DNA of 7,396 nt from Alphaproteobacteria bacterium (GCA_018828205.1 JAHJWA010000002.1:1-7396); one strand, 5' to 3'. Positions 1-6,738 are shown, counted from the stretch's first letter. Translations and numbers: made by a program. Notes: a model not told the origin generated them from the sequence alone.

Positions 1-26
1 CAATCGTGAAAAGGTAGGTTCCCAAG

Positions 27-103
<77 letters not shown>

Positions 104-150
104 GCATCTAAGAAGCGACTGGGAGCGACCAGCGCCGCTTGGGAGCGCGG

Positions 151-179
151 CCACTAAGGCAGCCCCCGATTCCTGTCAA
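151..179 (-). promoter_or_regulatory. Predicted sigma70-type promoter of tRNA-Asp
   Basis: Read on the minus strand, a perfect -35 TTGACA (174-179) is followed by a 17-bp spacer and a weak -10 TAGTGG (151-156). Transcription would start near 144, about 40 nt before the mature tRNA 5' end, a normal leader for a tRNA. The -10 match is poor, but a strong -35 with a loose -10 is common in alphaproteobacteria. Confidence 0.55.
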
Positions 180-267
180 TGCCCGTCCGACGGAAAAAAC
201 CGGGGTTGGCAAAACTTTGTCGAACCCGGTGCCGAACGCGGTCGAAAAGCACCATGGTCAAGGGAAA

Positions 268-282
268 TTAACCCTATCTTGA
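268..282 (+). promoter_or_regulatory. CtrA-like box
   Basis: The sequence reads TTAACC-N5-TTGA, that is TTAA-N7-TTGA. This is one base away from the alphaproteobacterial CtrA consensus TTAA-N7-TTAA and keeps the favoured CC after the first half. It sits about 45 bp before the predicted ATG of the small exported protein at 329, where a regulator of that gene would bind. A single degenerate site can arise by chance. Confidence 0.3.
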
Positions 283-328
283 GAGCGCCGGGCGCATGGC
301 CGAAAGCGAACACTACGGGGGGCAATCC

Positions 329-751
329 ATGCGTTCGATCCTGCTCATCGCGAGCATGCTGTTTCTGGGCACCGCCGCCACCGCGACCGGTTCGGCGCTG
401 TCCATCACGCGCTCGGTCTTCGTCGAAACCGCGCAAGGCGACGGCATCGCGCTCGAACCCGCCAGCACGCTCTCGCGCGGCGACCGGGTGGTGCTGGTGA
501 TGCAATGGGAAGGGCGCAGGCCCGCCAAGCCCTTCACGCTGGCGAGCCGCGTACCCGAGACGCTGTCCTACCGGCGCGCCGGCGACGATGCGGTCGAGGT
601 TTCGGTCGACGGCGGACGCCGCTGGGGTCGTCTGAGCGAATTGCGCCGCGGCCAGCGCGCCGCGCAGCCCGAGGAGGTCACCCATCTGCGCTGGCGCGTC
701 GGCGCTGGCGACACGAGCGGGATGCGCAGCTTCAGCGCGGTGGTGCGCTGA
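329..751 (+). CDS. Small exported protein of unknown function
   Basis: This encodes 140 residues. I chose the ATG at 329 because a G-rich ribosome site (317-322) precedes it and translation then opens with a clear Sec signal peptide. That peptide has one Arg, a hydrophobic core at residues 4-17 and a cleavage region near residues 17-23. An in-frame alternative start at 296 would put a charged tail before the signal. The mature part is beta-rich with no cysteine and no membrane segment, and includes VSVDGGRRWGRL (91-102) and VTHLRWRV (117-124). This resembles short periplasmic proteins common in sphingomonads that are distantly like one repeat of the DUF11 surface-protein family. That resemblance is from memory and unverified. 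It converges on the bkd operon, with only 20 nt between the two stop codons and no terminator visible there. Cellular role unknown. Confidence 0.8.
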   Translation: MRSILLIASMLFLGTAATATGSALSITRSVFVETAQGDGIALEPASTLSRGDRVVLVMQWEGRRPAKPFTLASRVPETLSYRRAGDDAVEVSVDGGRRWGRLSELRRGQRAAQPEEVTHLRWRVGAGDTSGMRSFSAVVR

Positions 752-771
752 AGCCGCTCATGCGCTGATGA

Positions 772-2106
772 TCAGTCGACCAGGAGCAGCGCCGGTGCCT
801 CGAGCAGCCGCTTGAGCGCCTGGACGAAGCTCGCCGCGTCGTAGCCATCGACCACGCGGTGATCGCAGCTGATCGAGATGTTCATCAGCTTGCGCTTCTC
901 GATCCGCTCGCCGCCCTGCCCGTCGCTGACATACATCGGGCGTTCGATGATGCGGTTGGGGCCGATGATCGCGACCTCGGGCCGGTTGATCACCGGTGTG
1001 GTCGCGACCCCGCCGAGCGGGCCGAGCGAGGTTACGGTGAGCGTGCCGCCCTGCAGTTCCTCGCTGGTCGCCTTGCCGTCGCGCGCCGCCTCGGCGAGCC
1101 GGACGATCTCTTTCGCGAGCTGCCACAGGTTGCGCGACTGCGCGTCGCGGATGACCGGGACCATCAGCCCGGCGTCGGTCTGCGCCGCCATGCCGAGATG
1201 CACCGCGCCGTGGCGCGTAACCACCCCGCCCTCATCGTCGTAGCGGGCGTTGATCATCGGGAAGTCTGGTACGGTCTTGCAAATCGCGGCGATCAGCAGC
1301 GGCAGCATCGTCAGTTTTGGCCGGTCCCCGCGGTTCGAATTGAGCTGGGCGCGCAGAATTTCCAGATCGGTGACATCGACTTCCTCGACATAGGAGAAAT
1401 GCGGAATGTTGCGCTTGGAGGCTGCCATGTTCTCGGCGATGCGGCGGCGCATGCCGATGACCTTGCGCTGCTCGTCCTCGCGGACGCGCCCGGCGGGCGA
1501 ATAGCCGCCGCTGTAGGACAGGAAGCTGTCGAGATCGCCATGGCGGACGCGGCCATCCTCGGCGGGCTTCACATCGCCCAGATCGACCCCGAGCTCGCGG
1601 GCACGCTTGCGCACCGCGGGAGAAGCGAGGACCTTGGCACCCGCGGTGGGGGTCGGCGCCGCAGCGGGTGCAGGCGTCGGCGCGGGCAGATCGGCGGACT
1701 TGGGGTCGGCCGCATGCGCGTCGTCGGCGTCGGATGCGTCCGGGTTCTCGGTCTCGATCCGCTCCTCTACGGCCTCGTCCTTGGGACCGGGCGCATCGCT
1801 CGAGGCCTCGACGGGCGCCGGGTCCGCCGCTTCGCTCTCCGCGGCGACATCATCTGGAATTTCTCCCTCGACCTCGATCACCACCAGCATCGCGCCGATC
1901 GAGACCATCTCGCCCTCTTCGCCCGCGATCTCGATGATCTTGCCGGTGACCGGGCTTTCGAGCGGCACGGTCGCCTTGTCGGTCATCATGTCGACGAATT
2001 CCTCGTCTTCCTCGACCCGGTCGCCGACCGCCTTGTGCCAGGCGACGATCTCCGCCTCGGCGATGCCTTCGCCGATATCGGGCATTGTGAAGGTGAAAGT
2101 CGCCAT
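772..2106 (-). CDS. bkdB: Branched-chain 2-oxoacid dehydrogenase E2 (dihydrolipoamide acyltransferase)
   Basis: This is the 444-residue core enzyme of the cytoplasmic Bkd complex. It takes the acyl group from E1 on a swinging lipoyl arm and passes it to CoA. Residues 1-80 are one lipoyl domain, with the modified lysine at K44 in MMTDKATV. Residues 82-157 are an acidic, then Ala/Pro-rich flexible linker. Residues 159-196 are the peripheral-subunit (E3/E1) binding domain (LASPAVRKRARELGVDL). Residues 212-444 are the acyltransferase domain ending in DHRVVDG, with catalytic H416 and D420. The ATG at 2106 begins right at the lipoyl domain and lies 5 nt after the E1 beta stop, so longer reading upstream is only overlap with that gene. 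The acyl specificity (branched-chain rather than pyruvate) is inferred mainly from the E1 genes beside it. Last gene of the operon; no lpd (E3) follows. Confidence 0.93.
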   Translation of the reverse strand: MATFTFTMPDIGEGIAEAEIVAWHKAVGDRVEEDEEFVDMMTDKATVPLESPVTGKIIEIAGEEGEMVSIGAMLVVIEVEGEIPDDVAAESEAADPAPVEASSDAPGPKDEAVEERIETENPDASDADDAHAADPKSADLPAPTPAPAAAPTPTAGAKVLASPAVRKRARELGVDLGDVKPAEDGRVRHGDLDSFLSYSGGYSPAGRVREDEQRKVIGMRRRIAENMAASKRNIPHFSYVEEVDVTDLEILRAQLNSNRGDRPKLTMLPLLIAAICKTVPDFPMINARYDDEGGVVTRHGAVHLGMAAQTDAGLMVPVIRDAQSRNLWQLAKEIVRLAEAARDGKATSEELQGGTLTVTSLGPLGGVATTPVINRPEVAIIGPNRIIERPMYVSDGQGGERIEKRKLMNISISCDHRVVDGYDAASFVQALKRLLEAPALLLVD

Positions 2107-2111
2107 GATGC

Positions 2112-3191
2112 TTACTCGCTCAAGATCTTGTCGATGGCCTCGCCGATGCGGACCGGGCCGGGGAAATAGGCCCATTCGAGACTGTGGGGATAGGGCGTGT
2201 CGAAGCCGGTGACGCGCAGCACCGGGGCTTCGAGATGATAGAAGCAGCGCTCGGTCACCAGCGCCGAAAGCTCGGCGCCGAAACCGGCGGTGCGGGTCGC
2301 CTCGTGGACGATCAGGCAGCGCCCGGTCTTTTCGACCGAAGCCTCGATCGCCTCGATGTCGAGCGGCACGATCGAGCGCAGATCGATGATCTCCGCATCG
2401 ACGCCCTTCTGGCGGCACACTTCCTCGGCGACATGGACCATGGTGCCATAGGCGATCACGGTCAGCGCCTCGCCCTCGGTGACCATGCGCGCCTTGCCCA
2501 GCGGGATGGTGTAGTGGCCTTCGGGCACGATGCTGGCGTCGTGCTTCTTCCACGGCTGCGCGGGCTTGTCGTAATAGCCGTTGAACGGGCCGTTGTAGAT
2601 CCGCTTGGGCTCGAAGAAGATCACCGGATCATTGTCCTCGATCGCCGCGATCAGCAGACCCTTGGCGTCGTAGGGGGTCGATGGGATGACGGTCTTGAGG
2701 CCCGAAACATGCGCAAAGATCGCCTCGGGGCTCTGGCTGTGCGTTTGCCCGCCGAAGATGCCGCCGCCGAACGGGGTCCGCACCGTCAGCGGGGCAGTGT
2801 ATTCTCCGGCCGAGCGATAGCGCAGCCGCGCCGCCTCGGAGATCAGCTGGTCGAGCCCGGGGTAGATGTAATCGGCGAACTGGATCTCGGGCACCGGACG
2901 CAGGCCATAGGCCCCCATCCCCACCGCCGCGGCGATGATGCCGCATTCGGAGATCGGCGTATCGAACACTCGGTTCTTGCCGTATTTCTCCTGCAGCCCG
3001 GCGGTGGCGCGGAACACGCCGCCGAAGTAGCCGACGTCCTCGCCCATGATGACGATATCGGGATCGCGCGCCATGGTGACGTCGAGCGCTTCGTTGATCG
3101 CCTCGATCATGTTGAGGCGGCGTTCGGCGCCTGCCTCTGCCTCGCTCGCGGGAGCGGTCTGGATCTCGGCCTGAGCTTGTGGCGCGCTCAT
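2112..3191 (-). CDS. bkdA2: Branched-chain 2-oxoacid dehydrogenase E1 beta subunit
   Basis: This encodes 359 residues. It pairs with E1 alpha to form the thiamine-diphosphate-dependent decarboxylase that acts on 2-oxoisovalerate and the Leu and Ile 2-oxoacids. The transketolase-like pyrimidine-binding domain runs from about residue 25 to 200. It includes MGEDVG (49-54, the Glu that activates thiamine), SECGI (81-85) and GGQTHSQSPEA (147-157), whose His belongs to the active site. The C-terminal transketolase domain covers about 220-345. The first 24 residues are an Ala/Gln/Glu-rich extension beyond the usual start of the fold. The start ATG overlaps the E1 alpha stop as ATGA, with a GGAAGGGG ribosome site inside the end of E1 alpha, so the two are probably translationally coupled. 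This keeps their 1:1 ratio. No key residue is missing. Confidence 0.95.
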   Translation of the reverse strand: MSAPQAQAEIQTAPASEAEAGAERRLNMIEAINEALDVTMARDPDIVIMGEDVGYFGGVFRATAGLQEKYGKNRVFDTPISECGIIAAAVGMGAYGLRPVPEIQFADYIYPGLDQLISEAARLRYRSAGEYTAPLTVRTPFGGGIFGGQTHSQSPEAIFAHVSGLKTVIPSTPYDAKGLLIAAIEDNDPVIFFEPKRIYNGPFNGYYDKPAQPWKKHDASIVPEGHYTIPLGKARMVTEGEALTVIAYGTMVHVAEEVCRQKGVDAEIIDLRSIVPLDIEAIEASVEKTGRCLIVHEATRTAGFGAELSALVTERCFYHLEAPVLRVTGFDTPYPHSLEWAYFPGPVRIGEAIDKILSE

Positions 3192-4489
3192 TTGGGCACC
3201 CCTTCCGGAAACTTGATTTCGCGTTCCTTGACCGCCTGTTCGGCCTGCTCCCTGAGATGCCAGGGCAGCTCCTCGAACACATCCTCGAACATGGTGCGGA
3301 AGGGATGGTGCAGGCCATGGCCGAGAATGCCGTTGGCCTCGGCCTCCTTGGTGGTGGCGCGGACCATTTCGGCCGCCTCGCGGTCCATCGCCTCCTGGCG
3401 CTCCTCGTCCCATTCGCCCAGCGCGATGAGATGACGCTTCAATCGCATCACCGGATCGCCCAGCGGCCATTCCTCGCGCTCCTGCGCGCTGCGATAGCCC
3501 GAGGGATCGTCCGAGGTCGAATGGCCTTCGGCGCGGTAGGTGAAGAACTCGATCAGCGTCGGCCCGGCGTTGGCGCGCGCGCGGTTGGCGGCCCAGCGTT
3601 CGGCGGCGTAGCAGGCCAGCGCATCATTACCATCGACCCGCAGCGCGGCGATGCCATGGCCCAGCCCGCGCGCGGCGAAGGTCGTCCGCTCGCCCCCGGC
3701 GAAGCCCGAGAAGCTCGAGATCGCCCACTGGTTGTTGACGACGTTGAGGATGACCGGCGCGTTGTAGACCGCGGCGAAGGTGCAGGCGGCGTGAAAATCG
3801 CCCTCGGCGGTGCTGCCCTCGCCCACCCAGGTCGCGGCGATCCGCGAATCGCCCTTGATCGCGCTCGCCATCGCCCAGCCCACCGCCTGCGGGGTCTGGG
3901 TCGCGAGATTGCCGCTGATGGTGAAGAAGCTGTGCTCGCGGCTGGAATACATGATCGGCAGCTGGCGGCCCTTGAGCTTGTCGCCCCGGTTCGAATAGAT
4001 CTGGTTGATCATTTCGATCATCGGATAGCCGCGCGACAGCAGGATGCCCTGCTGGCGATAGCTCGGGAACACCATGTCGTCGCTCGCCAGCGCCATCGAG
4101 GCGGAGATGCTGGTCGCCTCCTCGCCGGTGCACTTCATATAGAAGCTGGTCTTGCCCTGCCGCTGGCCGCGGAACATCCGCTCGTCGAAGGCGCGGGTAA
4201 CCGCCATGTTCTTGAGCATGGTGCGCAGCGTATCCGCGTCGAGCTTGGGATCCCAGGCTCCGTGCGCGCGGTCATCGTCGCCGAGCACGCGGATCAGCCC
4301 ATAGGCGAGATCGCGCATTTCCGCGGGGTCGCAGGCCTCGTCGGGGCGCGGCTCGCGCCCCGCCTCGCCCGAATCGACATGGCTGAAGTCCACGGCATCG
4401 CCGGGACGGTAGTGGGGTTCGGGGACATGCAGCGACAGCGAGGGCTTGTTCGAACCCTGGCCGGCTGCGCTGTCGGGCCTATCGGCCAT
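3188..4489 (-). CDS. bkdA1: Branched-chain 2-oxoacid dehydrogenase E1 alpha subunit
   Basis: This encodes 433 residues. I chose the ATG at 4489 because AAAGGGAGAG lies 8 nt ahead; a TTG 13 codons further up has no ribosome site. The first 80 residues are a bacterial Bkd-type N-terminal extension. The E1 dehydrogenase fold follows, with YSSREHSFFTISGNLATQ (181-198). The thiamine-diphosphate/Mg motif runs from GEG (223-225) to NN (252-253), and YRAEGHSTSDDPSGYR (318-333) is the active-site loop with H323. From memory, the loop and the GRQLPIMYS block (174-182) match Pseudomonas putida BkdA1 and branched-chain E1 alpha rather than pyruvate E1 alpha. GEG in place of GDG also occurs in mammalian branched-chain E1 alpha, so it is not a defect. 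First gene of the operon, with its own predicted promoter at 4546-4574. Confidence 0.95.
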   Translation of the reverse strand: MADRPDSAAGQGSNKPSLSLHVPEPHYRPGDAVDFSHVDSGEAGREPRPDEACDPAEMRDLAYGLIRVLGDDDRAHGAWDPKLDADTLRTMLKNMAVTRAFDERMFRGQRQGKTSFYMKCTGEEATSISASMALASDDMVFPSYRQQGILLSRGYPMIEMINQIYSNRGDKLKGRQLPIMYSSREHSFFTISGNLATQTPQAVGWAMASAIKGDSRIAATWVGEGSTAEGDFHAACTFAAVYNAPVILNVVNNQWAISSFSGFAGGERTTFAARGLGHGIAALRVDGNDALACYAAERWAANRARANAGPTLIEFFTYRAEGHSTSDDPSGYRSAQEREEWPLGDPVMRLKRHLIALGEWDEERQEAMDREAAEMVRATTKEAEANGILGHGLHHPFRTMFEDVFEELPWHLREQAEQAVKEREIKFPEGVPK

Positions 4490-4524
4490 GTGGCGCTCTC
4501 CCTTTGCGACGAACGCGGTTGCAA

Positions 4525-4542
4525 GCAATCTTGCGTGATTGC
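4525..4542. promoter_or_regulatory. Palindrome at the bkd start site, candidate operator
   Basis: A perfect inverted repeat GCAATC-N6-GATTGC lies just downstream of the predicted bkd -10 box and would cover the start of transcription (about 4539). More TTGC/GCAA half-sites lie around it (4519-4522, 4531-4534, 4557-4560). A repressor binding here would block the promoter. No regulator gene is in the window; bkd operons elsewhere are known to answer to Lrp/AsnC-type BkdR, but I cannot match this site to that family. Confidence 0.4.
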
Positions 4543-4545
4543 GTC

Positions 4546-4574
4546 ATATTATTTCAGCAATGCGGTTGGGTCAA
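4546..4574 (-). promoter_or_regulatory. Predicted sigma70-type promoter of the bkd operon
   Basis: On the minus strand, -35 TTGACC (4569-4574) is followed by a 17-bp spacer and -10 TAATAT (4546-4551). It lies in the only gap (95 nt) between thyA and bkdA1 and would start transcription about 50 nt before the bkdA1 ATG. The -10 region is a short AT-rich island in GC-rich surroundings, which supports it. Confidence 0.6.
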
Positions 4575-4584
4575 GGCGACCGGT

Positions 4585-5502
4585 TCACACCGCGACGGGC
4601 GCCCTAATCGGCCCGTGCGGCGTGTAGTTGTGAACCGCGAAATCCTCAATGCGATAATCGAAGATCGTCGGCGGCTGCCGCAGCAGCTCAAGCCGCGGAC
4701 GCCCCCGCGGTTCCCGCTCGAGCTGCTCGGCGATCAGCTCCGCGTGATTGAGATAGAGATGCGTATCCCCGCCCATCCACACCAGCTCGCCCGGCTCGAG
4801 CCCGCATTGCTGCGCGAGCATGCGCTGGAGCAGCGCCGCCGACCACAGGTTGAACGGCAGGCCCAGCGCGACGTCGCAGCTGCGCTGGTAGAGCACGCCG
4901 TTCAGCCGCCCGTCGGCGACGTGATACTGATAGGTCTTGTGGCAGGGCGGCAGCGCCATCCGGTCAAGCTCGGCGACGTTCCAGCCCTCGAGGATATGCC
5001 GCCGGCTCCCCGGATTGTCGCGCAGCGATTCGACCAGCAGCGCGACCTGGTTGATCCCGGGGCCCTTCTCGTAGAGCCCGTCGGGGCGGTAGCGATAGGT
5101 CGGCCAGTCGACCCATTGCTTGCCATAGACCGGCCCCAGATCGCCCCAGCGCGCGGCGAAGCTCTCGTCCTCGGCGATCTTTTGGACGAAGTCGTCCAGC
5201 GCGATCTCGTCCCCGCTTTCCCGCACATAGCGCGCGTGCGGCCAGTCGTTCCAGATCTTGACCCCCTGGAGCACCAGCGGGCGGATATTGGTCTCGCCGG
5301 TCAGGAACCACAGCAATTCGCGGGTCGCGGTCTTCCAGTAGACGCGTTTGGTGGTGACCAGCGGCATTGCACCATCGGCCAGATCGTAGCGCAGCATGGC
5401 CCCCATCACCGAGCGCGTGCCGATACCGGTGCGGTCGATGCGCTCGCTGCCCTGTTCCCAGATGCGATGCATGAGATCGAGATATTGCTGTTCGGGATGC
5501 AC
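4585..5502 (-). CDS. thyA: Thymidylate synthase
   Basis: This 305-residue cytoplasmic enzyme methylates dUMP to dTMP using methylene-tetrahydrofolate. The family signature is complete: RTGIGTRS near residue 24, the phosphate-binding SRRHI (166-170), the catalytic cysteine C187 in LPPCHKTYQYHV, QRSCD (206-210), GLPFN, GGDTHLYLNH (244-253) and a C-terminal APVAV. The protein is longer than the 264-residue E. coli enzyme because of an insertion at about residues 92-118 ahead of GDLGPVYGKQW, plus a shorter one near 139-148, as in the long (Lactobacillus-type) class. The start is a GTG. It is preferred over the ATG at 5472 because QYLDLM (6-11) aligns with the E. coli N-terminus and AGGA lies about 10 nt upstream. 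It shares its strand with the bkd operon but has no metabolic link to it. Confidence 0.97.
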   Translation of the reverse strand: MHPEQQYLDLMHRIWEQGSERIDRTGIGTRSVMGAMLRYDLADGAMPLVTTKRVYWKTATRELLWFLTGETNIRPLVLQGVKIWNDWPHARYVRESGDEIALDDFVQKIAEDESFAARWGDLGPVYGKQWVDWPTYRYRPDGLYEKGPGINQVALLVESLRDNPGSRRHILEGWNVAELDRMALPPCHKTYQYHVADGRLNGVLYQRSCDVALGLPFNLWSAALLQRMLAQQCGLEPGELVWMGGDTHLYLNHAELIAEQLEREPRGRPRLELLRQPPTIFDYRIEDFAVHNYTPHGPIRAPVAV

Positions 5503-5569
5503 GGCGGAGAGTTCCTGCAGGCGAGTGGCGGTCGCGATCCTCTAGCGCGGACAAGCGGCAAATGCCCGC

Positions 5570-5598
5570 TTGCACCGCCAACCGTCCACACCTATAGG
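5570..5598 (+). promoter_or_regulatory. Possible promoter of tRNA-Pro
   Basis: TTGCAC (5570-5575), a 17-bp spacer and TATAGG (5593-5598) would start transcription near 5605, about 45 nt before tRNA-Pro. A 6-bp hairpin (CCCGCG 5615-5620 with CGCGGG 5632-5637) lies in the leader. The -35 matches the consensus at only three bases, so support comes mainly from spacing and position between divergent thyA and the tRNA. Confidence 0.4.
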
Positions 5599-5648
5599 GC
5601 GCGCCTTGCCTCGACCCGCGGGACAGTTTTTCGCGGGGCCGATCCGGT

Positions 5649-5725
5649 CGGGGAGTAGCTCAGCCTGGTAGAGCACTGTCTTCGGGAGGCAGGGGCCGGA
5701 GGTTCGAATCCTCTCTCCCCGACCA
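5649..5725 (+). tRNA. tRNA-Pro (anticodon CGG)
   Basis: This is a complete 77-nt cloverleaf with an encoded CCA. The acceptor stem CGGGGAG/CTCCCCG is perfect. The anticodon stem CTGTC/GGCAG (one T-G pair) encloses the loop TTCGGGA, giving anticodon CGG with G37. The T arm is GGAGG-TTCGAAT-CCTCT and the discriminator base is A. It reads CCG. A T5 run follows at 5733-5737. The sequence turns visibly more AT-rich directly after the 3' end, as often seen where elements have inserted beside a tRNA gene. Confidence 0.96.
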
Positions 5726-5886
5726 TTTCTCCTTTTTCGTTGTAAATCAACAGCTTGGTTCCCCTTGGGGGGCCGAGTGTATGCCAGTTTTGTATGATAG
5801 CTTTGTAAGCAGGTTTTCCACAGCTTGCCTTCCTCCCTTGCGGGCGGACCTTTAATTAGCGCCAGCGCAGCTTCAAAGGTCTCGCA

Positions 5887-6249
5887 ATGGTGATTGCAAT
5901 TCAAACCGGCCCGTGGCCGCCGGGCATCGAGGGCGATGAGGAGGCGGTCACTCGCTTGCAGGAAATACTCTTGCAACTCGCTGAGGGTGCCAGAGGCGAT
6001 GAGCTAGACAGCGAATATAAAGAGCTCAGAAAGGCGTTTTTGGAAAACGCGGAATATTCTGACGTGGCCCCCCGGCTCGTCCGCATCCATCGAGATTTGG
6101 GCGGAATGTGGCCCTACATGAAGAGCTTTGACGCGCAATGGGAGCCTCGTCGTAAGCACGTGCGGGAGGAGTTGGAACCTCTATTCCGCCGCGTAGAAGA
6201 ACTCACCGCCCGTTCGATTGACGCAGCCCCCCCCTTGGCCCGGCACTAG
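5887..6249 (+). CDS. Unrecognised helical protein with an Abi-like RDL-W-K-RR segment
   Basis: This encodes 120 residues, no signal peptide or membrane segment, mostly charged amphipathic helix. The ATG at 5887 follows AAAGG at a good distance (about 8 nt). Residues 54-100 hold a patterned block: VAPRLVRIHRDLGGMWPYM, then KSF, QWEPRRKHV and a final LEPLF. From memory, a very similar block (fvr-RDL-FW-fiK-ERR-f-PLL) forms the front part of abortive-infection-type proteins, where a variable C-terminal domain follows. That is unverified. The reading frame ends just after an 8-C run (6227-6234), and the next gene is in the frame reached by dropping one C. The protein may therefore be the N-terminal half of a 269-residue product. 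Codon use is more AT-tolerant than in bkd or thyA, suggesting transfer. Function unknown. Confidence 0.65.
   Translation: MVIAIQTGPWPPGIEGDEEAVTRLQEILLQLAEGARGDELDSEYKELRKAFLENAEYSDVAPRLVRIHRDLGGMWPYMKSFDAQWEPRRKHVREELEPLFRRVEELTARSIDAAPPLARH
6227..6234 (+). repeat. C8 homopolymer at the junction of two reading frames
   Basis: Eight consecutive C, followed by TTGG, are read by the upstream gene as GCC CCC CCC TTG; that frame then stops at 6247-6249. With seven C the reading becomes GCC CCC CCT TGG and continues in the frame of the downstream gene to its TAA at 6695-6697. Such a run is prone to indels in replication and in sequencing, and CCC-T is a type of site where tRNA-Pro can slip +1. 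Confidence 0.9.
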
Positions 6250-6286
6250 TGGGCCCGGCGGCACTGACCCGGCGGATTGGACCGGG

Positions 6287-6697
6287 ATGGCCACCCGCGC
6301 GCAGAAACTAGCAACCGCACGGGCCTTGTTGCCGGTTGCCCGCGCGTCAATCGAACGCCTCATCGAACAGCTCAGTCGGCCAACGCACAACGGCGGCCCC
6401 CCGCTTGATGAGACAGAAAAGGCAATCGAAAACCTTAGGGAGCTGCACGCAGCGCTGGGGCAAATACTTGAGGCCATCGAAGGGGGACGTTGGAGCGAGC
6501 TCGAGGGTCAGGGGCTTCCTGCTGAGGCAGCCAAATATGCCAAGCGCGCCGCTCGTGCCTTGCGCGACGACCCAATCCCCTACGCGATGTCGGCGCTGCT
6601 ACTCGCCATTTTCTCAGCGTGCGGCTTCCCTGCTATCGCCAGCCATCTCGCAGCCGTGGCGCTAACGGTGCAGAAGGGCCGCTCGGCATCCGGATAA
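6287..6697 (+). CDS. Unrecognised protein with HNGGPPLDE motif and hydrophobic C-terminus
   Basis: This encodes 136 residues from the ATG at 6287, which has only a modest GGA 5 nt ahead. The frame is open back past 6218 (a TTG with no ribosome site) into the preceding gene, and the extra stretch is a Pro/Gly-rich linker. Residues 1-30 are a basic amphipathic helix. HNGGPPLDE sits at 34-42; short H-N-G/N-G/P-P-P motifs of this kind recur in alphaproteobacterial phage- and plasmid-type proteins (recollection, not checked). A helix follows (43-66), then an Ala-rich basic stretch (79-94) and a hydrophobic segment at 97-128 that could cross the membrane once or form a hairpin, ending in a short basic tail. 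It is either a partner of the gene before it or, after a frameshift, the second half of the same protein. Function unknown; membrane action is an inference. Confidence 0.55.
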   Translation: MATRAQKLATARALLPVARASIERLIEQLSRPTHNGGPPLDETEKAIENLRELHAALGQILEAIEGGRWSELEGQGLPAEAAKYAKRAARALRDDPIPYAMSALLLAIFSACGFPAIASHLAAVALTVQKGRSASG

Positions 6698-6707
6698 AAG
6701 GCAAGGT

Positions 6708-6738
6708 CGTCTAGTCTCTCGGCGTTTGCGACTAGTCG
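6708..6738. repeat. Inverted repeat after the accessory genes
   Basis: CTAGTC (6711-6716) pairs with GACTAG (6730-6735) across a 13-nt loop, and one mismatch further out CG pairs with CG (6708-6709 with 6737-6738). It begins 11 nt past the stop of the HNGGPPLDE gene. No T-run follows, so it is a poor intrinsic terminator. It could act as a transcript-end hairpin or be a relic of a recombination site; neither is shown. Confidence 0.4.

Noticed and set aside
3815..3823. GEG instead of GDG in the thiamine-binding motif of E1 alpha
   Set aside because: GEG is a known variant in branched-chain E1 alpha subunits and supports the family call instead of indicating a defect.
859..4627. Long plus-strand open frames opposite the bkd genes
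   Set aside because: They are antisense shadows of GC-rich coding sequence; the minus strand has complete, family-conserved proteins over the same span.
4504..5658. Long plus-strand open frame opposite thyA
   Set aside because: The minus strand encodes an intact thymidylate synthase with every signature residue; the opposite frame has no recognisable domain.
5751..5772. CCCC-TT-GGGG as a terminator after tRNA-Pro
   Set aside because: The loop would be only two bases and no T-run follows.
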